Shown one piece after another: positions 45,667 to 53,810 of a stretch of DNA of 64,000 bases. The DNA comes from Allokutzneria sp. NRRL B-24872. GTDB taxonomy: Bacteria; Actinomycetota; Actinomycetes; Mycobacteriales; Pseudonocardiaceae. A program made the position numbers and the translations under genes. Position 1 is the stretch's first letter, and each line of letters begins with the position of its first letter. The notes under the pieces were generated by a model. It was not told the DNA's origin. It worked only from the letters and a program-made list of their open reading frames with translations, and made no database searches. Where the stretch lies: the NCBI RefSeq assembly GCF_002155965.1, contig NZ_MUMH01000069.1, positions 1 through 64,000 on the forward strand, read 5' to 3'.

Positions 45667-47202
45667 TCAGAACAACGTCGTCGCGGTGAGCGCGATGGCC
45701 AGCGCGAGCCGCTGTTCGGGGTCGTCCAGCCGCACGGTGGTCAGCTGTTCGATCTTGCGCAGCCGGTAGCGCAGGGTGTTCGGGTGCACCGCCAAGCGCT
45801 GCGCAGCCGCCCGCGCGTCGCCCTGCGCGGCCAGCCACGCCCGCAGCGTCTCGGCGTAGGCGGTGCCGTGCTCCTCGTCCTGCCGCAGCAGCTCCGCGAC
45901 CGGCCCACGGCTGGGCAACCGCCCTGCCTCCGCCACCGCCGCCAAGCGCATCAGCAGCACCTGGGACCACGCTTCGTCGTAGGAGACCGCGGTGCCGGGA
46001 GTGGGCAGAACCGTTGACACCGCAAGGCATTCGTCGGCTTCGTGGCGGCTCGACGGCAGCTCTGCCGTGGTCGCGGCGCCGCCGATGCCCGCGTGCAGCA
46101 CCACCTCGGACGGCAGCTCCGAAGCGAGCGCGCGCACCCAATCCCGCGCTGTGTCGGTGTTCTCGCCGCACGGCAGCACCGTGTAGAGCACGTTGCCCAG
46201 CAGCGCGCTCCGGCCGGGCCGAGACCACCCGAAGCCAGCCGTGGCGCGCTCGAAGGCCAGCAACGCGGCTCCGTGCTCTGCCTCCCCGGCGTCCGCGCGC
46301 AGGGCGATCACGCGCAGCCCCGCTGTCGGCAACCCCAGCCGCGCGAGCACCGCGGGCGCGTCCGCGTCGCCCTCCACCAGGCGCAGCACCAGATCGCTCT
46401 CGCCGCGCCGCTCCAGGTCCGAGCTGGCGCGCGCCCGCAGCAGGTGCAGCGCCGCGGTCCTGGCGCCGTCCACCAGCCCGGCCATCCGCTGCGGCGAGAT
46501 CGGCGGCTCGGCCTCCACCCACACCGACCCCAGCAGCTCGCGCCCCGCGCGGATCGCCACGACGAGGCGAGCGCCCAGGCTCGGGATCAGCGACGGCACC
46601 ACCAACGGCTCGTCGGAGACCGCGAGGTGCTTGAAAACTCCCTGCTCCCGCAAGGCTTCGAGGACGTCGGGCGGCACGCGGCGGCCCAGGATCGTCTGAA
46701 TCCGCGCCGCGTCAACGGCTTCCTGGCGACCCGAGTACGCCAGCACGCGCGACTGCTGGTCCTCGATCGTCACCGCGCCGCCCACCACCGCCGCGATCGC
46801 GTCCGCCACCGCGAACAGGTCCCCGGGGTGCTCGCGGCTCGCCGAGGTCCCGCCGAGCACCAAGGTGTGCACGACGCCCGCGAGATGGCTCCACGGCACG
46901 CCGGGGTCCACCAGCAGCACCGCGACCCCCGCCTTGCGCGCCGCGGCCGAGATCCGTTCGTCCAGCGGCTGGCGCCCGTGCAGCACGAGCACCGCCGCGT
47001 TCGTCGTGCCGATCAACCGCACCGCCGCCGCGACCGTCTTCGTACCCAAACCGAGCAGCACGTCGCTCGGTGCCGTGGGGTACTCCTCCGTGGGGTCGTG
47101 CAGCGCGACCCCGCGCAGGTCGACGTCCCGGCCCCGGGGCGCCGCGCACAACACGGCCCCGACTCCACCGAGCACGTCGACGAGGCGATCCAGGGCGACC
47201 AT
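45667..47202 (-). CDS. PucR-family transcriptional regulator
   Basis: 511-aa regulator with an N-terminal PucR domain (LGTKTVAAAVRLIGTTNAAV), a GGDEF-like middle region (LGLPTAGLRVIALRADAGEA), and the C-terminal PucR helix-turn-helix (DARAAAQRLAVHPNTLRYRL). Such proteins activate purine, amino acid or amine catabolism. The dadA-like oxidase lies 105 bp downstream on the same strand, a probable target. ATG 47202 was preferred to GTG 47205 because GAGGGG is 5 nt upstream. Confidence 0.9.
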   Translation of the reverse strand: MVALDRLVDVLGGVGAVLCAAPRGRDVDLRGVALHDPTEEYPTAPSDVLLGLGTKTVAAAVRLIGTTNAAVLVLHGRQPLDERISAAARKAGVAVLLVDPGVPWSHLAGVVHTLVLGGTSASREHPGDLFAVADAIAAVVGGAVTIEDQQSRVLAYSGRQEAVDAARIQTILGRRVPPDVLEALREQGVFKHLAVSDEPLVVPSLIPSLGARLVVAIRAGRELLGSVWVEAEPPISPQRMAGLVDGARTAALHLLRARASSDLERRGESDLVLRLVEGDADAPAVLARLGLPTAGLRVIALRADAGEAEHGAALLAFERATAGFGWSRPGRSALLGNVLYTVLPCGENTDTARDWVRALASELPSEVVLHAGIGGAATTAELPSSRHEADECLAVSTVLPTPGTAVSYDEAWSQVLLMRLAAVAEAGRLPSRGPVAELLRQDEEHGTAYAETLRAWLAAQGDARAAAQRLAVHPNTLRYRLRKIEQLTTVRLDDPEQRLALAIALTATTLF

Positions 47203-47264
47203 CACGACCCCTCGTTGTGTTCACATCGCGCGGACGGTGGAAGTATGGGGTGTGGAGGTGGGAC

Positions 47265-47585
47265 GTGAACGGTTCCCAACGGGACGACACCCCGGTCCTG
47301 ATCACCGAGGCCGCTCCTTCGTACGAAGATCAGTACGCCGCTCGCAAGCGGAAGTACCTGCTCATGATGTCCATGCGCATCCCGTGCCTGATCCTGGCCG
47401 GGGTCTTCTACCAGACCTGGTGGCTCGCGCTGGCGTTCGTGGTGATCTCCGTGCCGCTGCCGTGGATGGCCGTGCTCATGGCCAACGACCGCCCACCGCG
47501 CAAGGCCGAGGAGCCCAACCGCTACCGCGCGCCCTCACGCACCCGCCAGATCGAATCCCGCGAACACCCCGTCATCGACGCCTGA
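47265..47585 (+). CDS. DUF3099 membrane protein
   Basis: 106-aa actinobacterial protein with two hydrophobic helices (PCLILAGVFYQTWWLALAFV; PLPWMAVLMA) between charged ends; the DUF3099 start PVLITEAAPSYEDQYAARKR is clear. Function unknown. A strong GGAGGTGG site precedes the GTG. As far as I recall, DUF3099 and DUF3039 genes lie near sigB and ideR in mycobacteria; all four occur in this window. Confidence 0.88.
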   Translation: MNGSQRDDTPVLITEAAPSYEDQYAARKRKYLLMMSMRIPCLILAGVFYQTWWLALAFVVISVPLPWMAVLMANDRPPRKAEEPNRYRAPSRTRQIESREHPVIDA

Positions 47586-47610
47586 CCCCTCGCGCTCCGC
47601 TCCACGCTCA

Positions 47611-47700
47611 AGCCCTGAACGACCCGTTTGCACACTTGAACGCACCAAACGACCCGTTCAGCGCGTCCAGCGCACCAAACGACCCGTTCAGGGTTTAAGC
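47611..47700. repeat. 30-bp tandem repeat, three copies
   Basis: Units at 47611, 47641 and 47671 share AACGACCCGTT at the same phase. The last two share the 21-mer made of CGCACCAAAC followed by GACCCGTTCAG; the first is degenerate. AAC-GACCC-GTT is itself a small inverted repeat. The stretch lies between convergent genes and no coding function is evident. Confidence 0.85.
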
Positions 47701-47727
47701 GGTGCCTGGCGGACGTGGGGACCGCGT

Positions 47728-47772
47728 GTCACCGCACTCCGCGTCACCGCACTCCGCGTCACCGCACTCCGC
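47728..47772. repeat. 15-bp tandem repeat, three exact copies
   Basis: GTCACCGCACTCCGC occurs three times head to tail at 47728, 47743 and 47758, 28 bp after the 30-bp repeat array. Confidence 0.9.
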
Positions 47773-47803
47773 CCGCTCGCCCCGCGCTCCGCTCTAGGTA
47801 ACC

Positions 47804-47864
47804 GCGTTTTGGCAACAACTTGCGCGGGAGAGCGCTCCCGAATCGCATCGCGTTGCCAAAACGC
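47804..47864. repeat. 61-bp intergenic palindrome with central AGCGCT
   Basis: Perfect 13-bp arms GCGTTTTGGCAAC (47804-47816) and GTTGCCAAAACGC (47852-47864). The inner part holds CGGGAG-AGCG-CTCCCG, so the whole element folds into a two-part stem with AGCGCT at its exact centre. It ends 6 bp before the psuK stop and may act as terminator for both converging genes. A second element of the same plan is at 50022. Confidence 0.8.
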
Positions 47865-47869
47865 TCGGG

Positions 47870-48757
47870 TCAGGAGCGGAGGGGCTGAGCGCCGACGTGC
47901 TGGACGGCGGTGGCGCCGGCGCGGACCCCGGCCAGGAGGAAGTCCTCGGGCGGGTGGCCGGAGAGCCAGCCGCTGAGCAGGCCCGCGTCGAAGGCGTCGC
48001 CGGCGCCGGTGGTGTCGACGCACTCCACGCGGGGTGACTCGACGGAGACGATCCGCTCGGCCTCCACCCACGAAGCCCCGTCGCCACCGGCGGTCACGGC
48101 GATCGCTCCGACGACGCCGAGGAGCTCGCGCGCGGCCTCGGGCTCCTTCGAGCCGGTGAGCGCGACGAGCTCTTCGGTGTTGGGCAGCAACAGGTCCACG
48201 CCGCGGATGTCCTCCACGAACGCCTCGACACCGCCCGCGACGATCAGCGCGGCGGCCTGCGGGTCGACGGAGGTGGTCTTGCCCGCCTCCCTGGCGACGC
48301 GCAGCGCGGCCAGCCCGGCATCCCGCGACGACGGGTCGAGCAGCACGTAGCCGGACAGGTGCAGGTGATCCACCTCGGCCAGCAAGGCGGGGTCGAGGTC
48401 GTCCGGGGACAGCCGAGCGTTGGCGCCGCGGTCGGGCAGCATCGTCCGCTGGCCGTCGTCGTCGACGAGCACCACTACGCAGCAGGTGTTCGCCACGGGA
48501 TCGAGGGTGAACGCGCAGCGCACGCCGACCGCGTTCAGCTCAGCGGTCACCTGCCGCCCGGCCGCGTCGGCGCCCACACGGCCGACGAGCACGACCTCGG
48601 CACCGCAGTGCGCCAGCCACGCGGCGGTGTTCGCGCCCGCGCCGCCGGGCTGCAAGGTCACGGTGGAGCGCACGTCACCGCCGTGCACGACCGGCCCGTG
48701 GTGCCTGGCGACGACGTCGAGCCCGGCGTCGCCGACGACGAGAACCCTCGGTGTCAT
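47870..48757 (-). CDS. PfkB-family kinase, probable pseudouridine kinase
   Basis: 295-aa ribokinase-fold kinase. The N-terminal PfkB motif is LQPGGAGANTAAWLAHCGAEV and the C-terminal one is VDTTGAGDAFDAGLL with the catalytic Asp. By itself the substrate is open (PfkB enzymes act on many nucleosides and sugars). The ATGA overlap with psuG makes pseudouridine 5'-phosphorylation the best assignment. Confidence 0.85.
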   Translation of the reverse strand: MTPRVLVVGDAGLDVVARHHGPVVHGGDVRSTVTLQPGGAGANTAAWLAHCGAEVVLVGRVGADAAGRQVTAELNAVGVRCAFTLDPVANTCCVVVLVDDDGQRTMLPDRGANARLSPDDLDPALLAEVDHLHLSGYVLLDPSSRDAGLAALRVAREAGKTTSVDPQAAALIVAGGVEAFVEDIRGVDLLLPNTEELVALTGSKEPEAARELLGVVGAIAVTAGGDGASWVEAERIVSVESPRVECVDTTGAGDAFDAGLLSGWLSGHPPEDFLLAGVRAGATAVQHVGAQPLRS

Positions 48758-49677
48758 GCCCGCTCCGCCAGCGCGACCGCGACCTCGGCGGCGACGCGCA
48801 CGTTCGACTTCACCAGCTCGACGTTGGCGGTGAGGCTGACGCCCTCGCTCGCGGTGTGGAAGTGCTCCAGCAGCACCGGCGTGACGTCCTTGCCGCGCAC
48901 GTCCTCGCGCTCCAGCTTCGCCAGCCCGCTCGCGAGCAGTCGGTCGTGCAGGTCGAGGTCCATCTCGTGCTCGACCGGGATCGGGTTCACCAGCAGCACG
49001 CCCGCGCGGCCCGGCACGTGCGCCCGGTGGGCGGCGATCGCGGCGGCGGCCTGCTCGGCGCCGTCCACCCGCCACGGCACGTCCAGCCCGGAGTCGCGCA
49101 GGTAGAAGCCGGGGAAGCGGTCGGTGCCGTAGCCGAGCACCGGAACCGAGCTGGTCTCCAGCAGCTCCAGGGTGGCGGGCACGTCCAAGATCGACTTCAC
49201 GCCGGAGCACACCACGGTCACCGGCGTCTCGGCCAGCACCGCGAGGTCGGCGGAGACGTCCCAGGTGTCCCGCGCGCCCCGGTGCACGCCGCCGAGACCG
49301 CCGGTGCCGAACACCCCGATGCCCGCCGCGTCGGCGATCGCCGCGGTGCTCGCCACGGTGGTCGCACCGTCCACACCCAGCGCGAACGCCGGTCCGAGGT
49401 CGCGCCGTGAAAGCTTGACGAGCTTGTTCGCTGGATCGCACACGCGCTGCAGCTCCGCGTCGGTCAGCCCGACGACCGCCGCTCCGTCCAGCACGGCGAT
49501 CGTGGCCGGGACCGCGCCGCGCTCGCGCACGATGCGCTCCAGTTCACGCCCGGCGGCCAGGTTGGCCGGGGCGGGCAGGCCGTGCGAGAGCAGCGTGCTC
49601 TCCAGCGCGACCACCGCGCGCCCCTCCGCGAGCGCGCCCGCGACCTCTTCGCCCACCCGGAGCTGGCTCTGCGCCAC
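48754..49677 (-). CDS. psuG: Pseudouridine-5'-phosphate glycosidase
   Basis: 307-aa enzyme that splits pseudouridine 5'-phosphate into uracil and ribose 5-phosphate. Conserved stretches: ALESTLLSHGLP with the Glu, AVLDGAAVVGLTDAELQR, LVKLSRRDLGPAFALG with the catalytic Lys, GIGVFGTGGLGGVHRGA, and NPIPVEHEMD. Start GTG 49677 has GAGGAG 7 nt upstream; an in-frame TTG further up does not. First gene of the psuG-psuK pair. Confidence 0.95.
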   Translation of the reverse strand: MAQSQLRVGEEVAGALAEGRAVVALESTLLSHGLPAPANLAAGRELERIVRERGAVPATIAVLDGAAVVGLTDAELQRVCDPANKLVKLSRRDLGPAFALGVDGATTVASTAAIADAAGIGVFGTGGLGGVHRGARDTWDVSADLAVLAETPVTVVCSGVKSILDVPATLELLETSSVPVLGYGTDRFPGFYLRDSGLDVPWRVDGAEQAAAAIAAHRAHVPGRAGVLLVNPIPVEHEMDLDLHDRLLASGLAKLEREDVRGKDVTPVLLEHFHTASEGVSLTANVELVKSNVRVAAEVAVALAERA

Positions 49678-49741
49678 CTGCGATCTCCTCAGTCTCAAGC
49701 GTCCGAACTTGCTGTCCGGTTGACATCATCGGTGAGGCATC

Positions 49742-50005
49742 ATGGTGTACGTGAGCTTGACGCAGACGCTGCCGGACACCGGAACGCGCCCCGAGAGCAC
49801 CGACCAGTCGGGCGATGACGCCCCGAAGATGTTCCACTACGTGCGGAAAGCCAAGATCGCCGAGAGCGCGGTCATGGGCACCCACGTGGTGGCGCTGTGC
49901 GGTGAGGTGTTTCCCGTCACGCGCTCCGCGAAGCCGGGTTCGCCCGTGTGCCCTGAGTGCAAGAAGGTCTACGAGTCGCTCCGCCCCGGCGGCGACGACG
50001 ACTAG
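49742..50005 (+). CDS. DUF3039 protein
   Basis: 87-aa actinobacterial protein with a probable zinc site. KMFHYVRKAKIAESAVMGTH and VALCGEVFPVTR, then CPECKKVYESL, are the conserved DUF3039 blocks with three Cys and a His. Function unknown. GTGAGG precedes the ATG. Divergent from psuG. Confidence 0.92.
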   Translation: MVYVSLTQTLPDTGTRPESTDQSGDDAPKMFHYVRKAKIAESAVMGTHVVALCGEVFPVTRSAKPGSPVCPECKKVYESLRPGGDDD

Positions 50006-50021
50006 ACCCGGCCCCGGGTTT

Positions 50022-50084
50022 CCCGTTTCGTACTCCTAGCGGTTGAGGGGAGCGCTCTCTTTCCCGCTAGGAGTACGAAACGGG
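50022..50084. repeat. 63-bp intergenic palindrome with central AGCGCT
   Basis: Perfect 21-bp arms: CCCGTTTCGTACTCCTAGCG plus G (50022-50042) and the reverse complement at 50064-50084. The 21-nt loop contains GGGGAGCGCTCTC with AGCGCT at the exact centre of the element, as in the 47804 element although the arms differ. It lies between the convergent DUF3039 and lipoprotein genes and could terminate both. Confidence 0.88.
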
Positions 50085-50098
50085 TGGTGGTGCGCGCG

Positions 50099-50515
50099 CT
50101 ACTGCGCGGGCAGGCGGCGGGCCTCGCCGACGGCGCAGGTGATCGCGCCCTTGATCGGAGTGCCGCCCGGAATCCGCTCGGTGACCGTCTTGCCCGGCTC
50201 GATGCGGTTCTTCACGAAGCGCGCGTCGCTGACCGGCTTGCCGTCCGGGCCGCTGATGTCGATGCCGACGACGTACTTGGCCGCCTCGGACGAGCTGTTG
50301 GTGACCTCGATGGTCACGTCCTGCGTCCACGCGTTCGGCGTGCACGAGGTGATCTTCACGTCGCCCTTGACGTCCACGCCCGCCTTGGCCTTCGACGTGG
50401 GGGCCGCCGAGGTCGCAGCGGGGGGAGGTGGCGCGTCAGCGGTCTGCGCCTTGTCCCCGCAGCCGGTCAGCAGCAGCGCGGTGGTGGGCACGAGGATCAG
50501 GAGTCGCTTGAACAC
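50099..50515 (-). CDS. Secreted lipoprotein of unknown function
   Basis: 138-aa protein with a signal peptide and lipobox LLTGC (Cys near residue 19), an Ala/Pro-rich linker, and a beta-rich domain (DVKITSCTPNAWTQDVTIEV; SEAAKYVVGIDISGPDGK) with two Cys residues far apart. The domain resembles FxLYD/DUF4352-type envelope proteins. GTG 50515 was chosen because AGGA lies 9 nt upstream. Confidence 0.8.
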   Translation of the reverse strand: MFKRLLILVPTTALLLTGCGDKAQTADAPPPPAATSAAPTSKAKAGVDVKGDVKITSCTPNAWTQDVTIEVTNSSSEAAKYVVGIDISGPDGKPVSDARFVKNRIEPGKTVTERIPGGTPIKGAITCAVGEARRLPAQ

Positions 50516-50539
50516 GGCGCACATCCTGGCACCACCCGT

Positions 50540-51067
50540 TCAGCCGCGGAGATCGCCCTCCAAGAGGCCCATCATCACCATGTCGTGCCACTGGCCGTCG
50601 CGGCGGAAGGACTCGCGCTGGCGGCCCTCCTCGACGAAGCCGACCTTCTCGTAGACCCGCCGAGCCGCCGCGTTGTCCGCGACCACCCACAGCGTGATCC
50701 GGTGCAGCCGCATCTTCTCGAAGCCGAACCGGCAGGCCGTGCGCACGGTGTCGGTGGCGTAACCGCTGCCCCAGCGGTCCTTCTCGCCGATGTAGATGTC
50801 CAGCTCCGCGTGCCCGGTCTCCGGCTGCGCGTCCCGCAGCACCACCACGCCGATGAGCTTGCCGTCCTCCAGCGCCTCCACGGCGAGCCGGGACTTCTCG
50901 TAGGAGTTGGGCTTCCAGTCCGCCATCCGCTTCTGGAGATCGGCGAGCGAGTCGGGGTAGCCGTCCTCCATCCAGCGCATGACCTCGGCGTCGTGGTTCC
51001 AGCGCCACAGCGCCTCGGCCTCGGACGGTTCGAACGCGCGCAGCCTGACCAGCTCTCCAGTGGGCAT
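50540..51067 (-). CDS. GNAT N-acetyltransferase, RimJ/RimL type
   Basis: 175-aa acetyltransferase. The acetyl-CoA loop DRWGSGYATDTVRTACRFGF and the RITLWVVADNAAARRVYEKV helix are typical of the RimJ/RimL-like group. The N-terminal LVRLRAFEPSEAEALWRW also fits. The substrate is unknown; members modify ribosomal proteins, amino acids or antibiotics. Monocistronic, divergent from hisS. Confidence 0.9.
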   Translation of the reverse strand: MPTGELVRLRAFEPSEAEALWRWNHDAEVMRWMEDGYPDSLADLQKRMADWKPNSYEKSRLAVEALEDGKLIGVVVLRDAQPETGHAELDIYIGEKDRWGSGYATDTVRTACRFGFEKMRLHRITLWVVADNAAARRVYEKVGFVEEGRQRESFRRDGQWHDMVMMGLLEGDLRG

Positions 51068-51193
51068 GCCCGGGTTCCTACCAGGCGCCGCACGGGTGCG
51101 CCCAGCGAGTTTCCGCGCGGCAAACCTGATCGCGGGGCCGAACGGGCGCCGGGTAGTTTGAGCCGGTCACGGCACTTCTAGAAGAGGACAACG

Positions 51194-52465
51194 GTGAAGA
51201 TCGACAACAGCCCCGCGAGGGGCACCCGAGACCTGCTCCCGGCGACCGTCGCCCGGCGCGATCACGTTCTCGCGGCGATTGTCGAGGTCTACCACCGCTT
51301 CGGCTACCAGCGGATCGAGACGCCCGCGCTGGAGAACCTGGACCGGCTCACCTCCGGCCAGGGCGGGGAGAACGAGAAGCTGCTCTTCAAGATCATGCGC
51401 AGGGGCCTTCCGGACGAGCCCGAGCCCGGCACGCGCACCTCGGAGCTGGCCGACCTGGCACTGCGCTACGACCTCACCGTGCCGCTGACCCGGTTCTACG
51501 GCGCCAACCACGCGACGCTGCCGTCGCCGTTCCGCAGCCTGCAGTACGGCCCGGTCTGGCGCGCGGAGCGGCCGCAGAAGGGGCGTTACCGCCAGTTCGT
51601 GCAGTGCGACATCGACATGATCGGTGAGGAGTCGGTGCTCGCCGAGGCCGAGCTGATCGAAGCCACCACGCAGGCGCTGGCCGCCGTCGGCCTGACCGGG
51701 GCGACCGTCCGCGTCTCCGACCGCCGCTTCGTCGCCGCGCTCGCCCAGGCCGCCGGGCTGGACGAGGCGGTCTGGCCCGCGTTCTTCATCGGCCTGGACA
51801 AGCTCGACAAGATCGGTTGGGACGGCGTCCGCACGGAGCTGGAGACCAAGGGGCTGCCCGCTGACAAGGTCGGCGACGCCCTTGAGCGCATCCAGAAGCT
51901 GCGCGAGCTGCCCGCGACCTCCATCGCCGATGCGCTGGCCGACGCCGTGCCCACGCTGGCCGAGGACGTCATCGCCGACCTGGCCACGACCACCGCGAGC
52001 CTGGCCGAGTCCAGCGCGGTCAGCTGGGAGTTCGACCCGACGCTGGTCAGGGGCATGGGCTACTACACCGGCCAGATCTTCGAGGTCATGCACCCCGGGA
52101 TGAACTCCTCCATCGCCGGTGGCGGCCGCTACGACCAGCTCATCGGCCGCAGCCTCGGCAAGGACGTGCCCGCCTGCGGGTTCAGCATCGGCTTCGAGCG
52201 GATCGTGGACCTGCTCGGCGACGCCCCGGCCAAGGACTCGGTCGCGGTGCTCTTCGAGAAGGACGTTCCGGCGGCGCGCGCGATGGCCGTGGCGCGCGAG
52301 CTGCGCCAGGAAGGCCGCACCGCCACCGTGCTCGGGCGGCGCGGCAAGTTCGGCGCGCAGCTCGGCAGGCTGGAGGAGTGGGGCTTCACGTCCTTCGTCC
52401 ACCTCCGCGCCGACGCCGACCCGGCCGCCCCGCTCGACGAACGCCCCCTCGGCGCACGTTCCTGA
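51194..52465 (+). CDS. hisS: Histidyl-tRNA synthetase
   Basis: 423-aa class II synthetase. Motif 1 region (YQRIETPALENLDRLTSGQG), motif 2 (YGPVWRAERPQKGRYRQFVQ), the histidine-specific loops VRGMGYYTGQIFEV and IAGGGRYDQLIG, motif 3 (ACGFSIGFERI) and the C-terminal anticodon domain (SVAVLFEKD...GRRGKFGAQL) are all present. GTG start with AGAGGA upstream. Confidence 0.97.
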   Translation: MKIDNSPARGTRDLLPATVARRDHVLAAIVEVYHRFGYQRIETPALENLDRLTSGQGGENEKLLFKIMRRGLPDEPEPGTRTSELADLALRYDLTVPLTRFYGANHATLPSPFRSLQYGPVWRAERPQKGRYRQFVQCDIDMIGEESVLAEAELIEATTQALAAVGLTGATVRVSDRRFVAALAQAAGLDEAVWPAFFIGLDKLDKIGWDGVRTELETKGLPADKVGDALERIQKLRELPATSIADALADAVPTLAEDVIADLATTTASLAESSAVSWEFDPTLVRGMGYYTGQIFEVMHPGMNSSIAGGGRYDQLIGRSLGKDVPACGFSIGFERIVDLLGDAPAKDSVAVLFEKDVPAARAMAVARELRQEGRTATVLGRRGKFGAQLGRLEEWGFTSFVHLRADADPAAPLDERPLGARS

Positions 52466-52470
52466 GGCGG

Positions 52471-53415
52471 TCAGGGGCGGAGCAACGCGCCGACGCCTTC
52501 GAGGAGGTCGGGGTCGGCGGTCACCAGGTGCAGTGCGGCGCCGGAGGCCACGGCCGCCATGACCAGGGCGGAGTCCGCGCGTTCGCGGGCCAGGTGCGGC
52601 ACGCCGAGCGCGCGCAGCTCCGCCTCGTCCACGGCGATCTGGGTCGGTTCCGCGCCGATCCAGATCGTCCGGTCCGCCGTGGCGTCACCGTCGAGCAGCA
52701 CGGTGTCGGCGCGGCCCTCGCGCAGCGCTGAGACGACCGCGCGGAGTCCTCGCGCCACGTCGATTCCGCCTCGGCCCAGCGCCACGCGGAAGCGGTCAGC
52801 GGCGTTGTGCCCCAACGCGTCCGCCCGCTGAGCGATCAGCTTGTGCACGGCTCCGTCCACAGTGGACCAATCGGCGTCCGGGAGCTCTTCCGCGATGGCG
52901 GCGGAGTTCTCCGGCAACGCCATGCGCACTGCCGTCCTGGCCTGGACCTCCCCGGTCAGGACGAGCAGGCGCGCGCTGAGCCGCCGCGCCATGCGGTCAG
53001 CCGATTCGGCGAGCGCGACCGCGTTGTCCTGCTTGATCTTCTCCACCAGGGTGCCGTCGCTGTCGAAGCCGAGGACTTCGTCACCGAAGACGACCACGTG
53101 CGGCAGGTCGGCGTCGGCCCGCGCCAGCAGTGGCGTCAGGTAGGGCAACGCCGACCACCGAGCCAACGGCTGGGCGGGCGGTTCAGGCAAACGCCGGTCC
53201 AGCAGCACCTCGCCCGCTGACGCGATGAGCGCGCGTCCAGCTCCGTCCAGCTCGTCCGCCAGCGCATTGTCCACACTGGACAGTGTGCGCGCGTCGGCAC
53301 CCTGTTCGGCCAGCGTGGCGCGCACGTCGGCCCAATGCGGCTCCGCGCCGTCCAGGTACACCGACACGAACGGACCGGGCACGGCGACCAGCCCGCGTAA
53401 CTGCGTCAGATCCAT
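52471..53415 (-). CDS. baeRF family 2-like protein (Vms1/eRF1 fold, Rv2629-like)
   Basis: 314-aa protein of the bacterial archaeo-eukaryotic release-factor-like group, related by pattern to mycobacterial Rv2629. N-terminal GPFVSVYLDGAEPHWADVRA and LPHVVVFGDEVLGFDSDGTL, then a C-terminal L30e-like part (RGLRAVVSALREGRADTVLL; AVASGAALHLVTADPDLLEG). Proposed family role is peptidyl-tRNA hydrolysis or ribosome rescue under stress. It is somewhat shorter than Rv2629. Two GTCCAC-type palindromes lie inside. Convergent with hisS. Confidence 0.75.
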   Translation of the reverse strand: MDLTQLRGLVAVPGPFVSVYLDGAEPHWADVRATLAEQGADARTLSSVDNALADELDGAGRALIASAGEVLLDRRLPEPPAQPLARWSALPYLTPLLARADADLPHVVVFGDEVLGFDSDGTLVEKIKQDNAVALAESADRMARRLSARLLVLTGEVQARTAVRMALPENSAAIAEELPDADWSTVDGAVHKLIAQRADALGHNAADRFRVALGRGGIDVARGLRAVVSALREGRADTVLLDGDATADRTIWIGAEPTQIAVDEAELRALGVPHLARERADSALVMAAVASGAALHLVTADPDLLEGVGALLRP

Positions 53416-53504
53416 GTCCGCCCACCTCCACCAGTCGGGCTACCCGCCTCCGCCGCCGGTCACACCGGTGGTTGGCCGCCGGGCTGCTGGGTAGCCCGAA
53501 GGTC

Positions 53505-53810
53505 ATGAGCACGCCAAGGGAAGAGGTCTCCGAGGACCTGGACGAGGACCGCATCGGCGTGGACCCGGTCCAGGAGGGCGTTGACGCGCCCGACAGCTGG
53601 AGCGGCGTCGACCAGCACGGCACCACCCCGAACGAGCAGCGCGAGGGCGAGCCGCTGGACGAACGCCTCGCGGAGGAGAACCCCGACGTCGAGCCGGAAG
53701 CGGTGCCGGAGCGCCCGCGCGCGGCGACCCCGGACAGCGAGCTGGACGAGACGATCGACGACGACCCACCAGCCGAGGAAATGCCCGAGCCGCAAGAGGA
53801 AACGGGCTGA
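53505..53810 (+). CDS. Acidic DUF5709-like protein
   Basis: 101-aa strongly acidic, probably disordered protein (EEVSEDLDEDRIGVDPVQEG; SELDETIDDDPPAEEMPEPQ). Proteins of this kind occur beside stress genes in actinobacteria; function unknown. GAAGG precedes the ATG. The stop overlaps the next gene's ATG (TGATG), making it first of a five-gene overlapping operon. Confidence 0.75.
   Translation: MSTPREEVSEDLDEDRIGVDPVQEGVDAPDSWSGVDQHGTTPNEQREGEPLDERLAEENPDVEPEAVPERPRAATPDSELDETIDDDPPAEEMPEPQEETG

Noticed and set aside
47611-47772. Possible CRISPR array.
   Set aside because: Only three units per array, no variable spacers of uniform length and no cas genes in the window.
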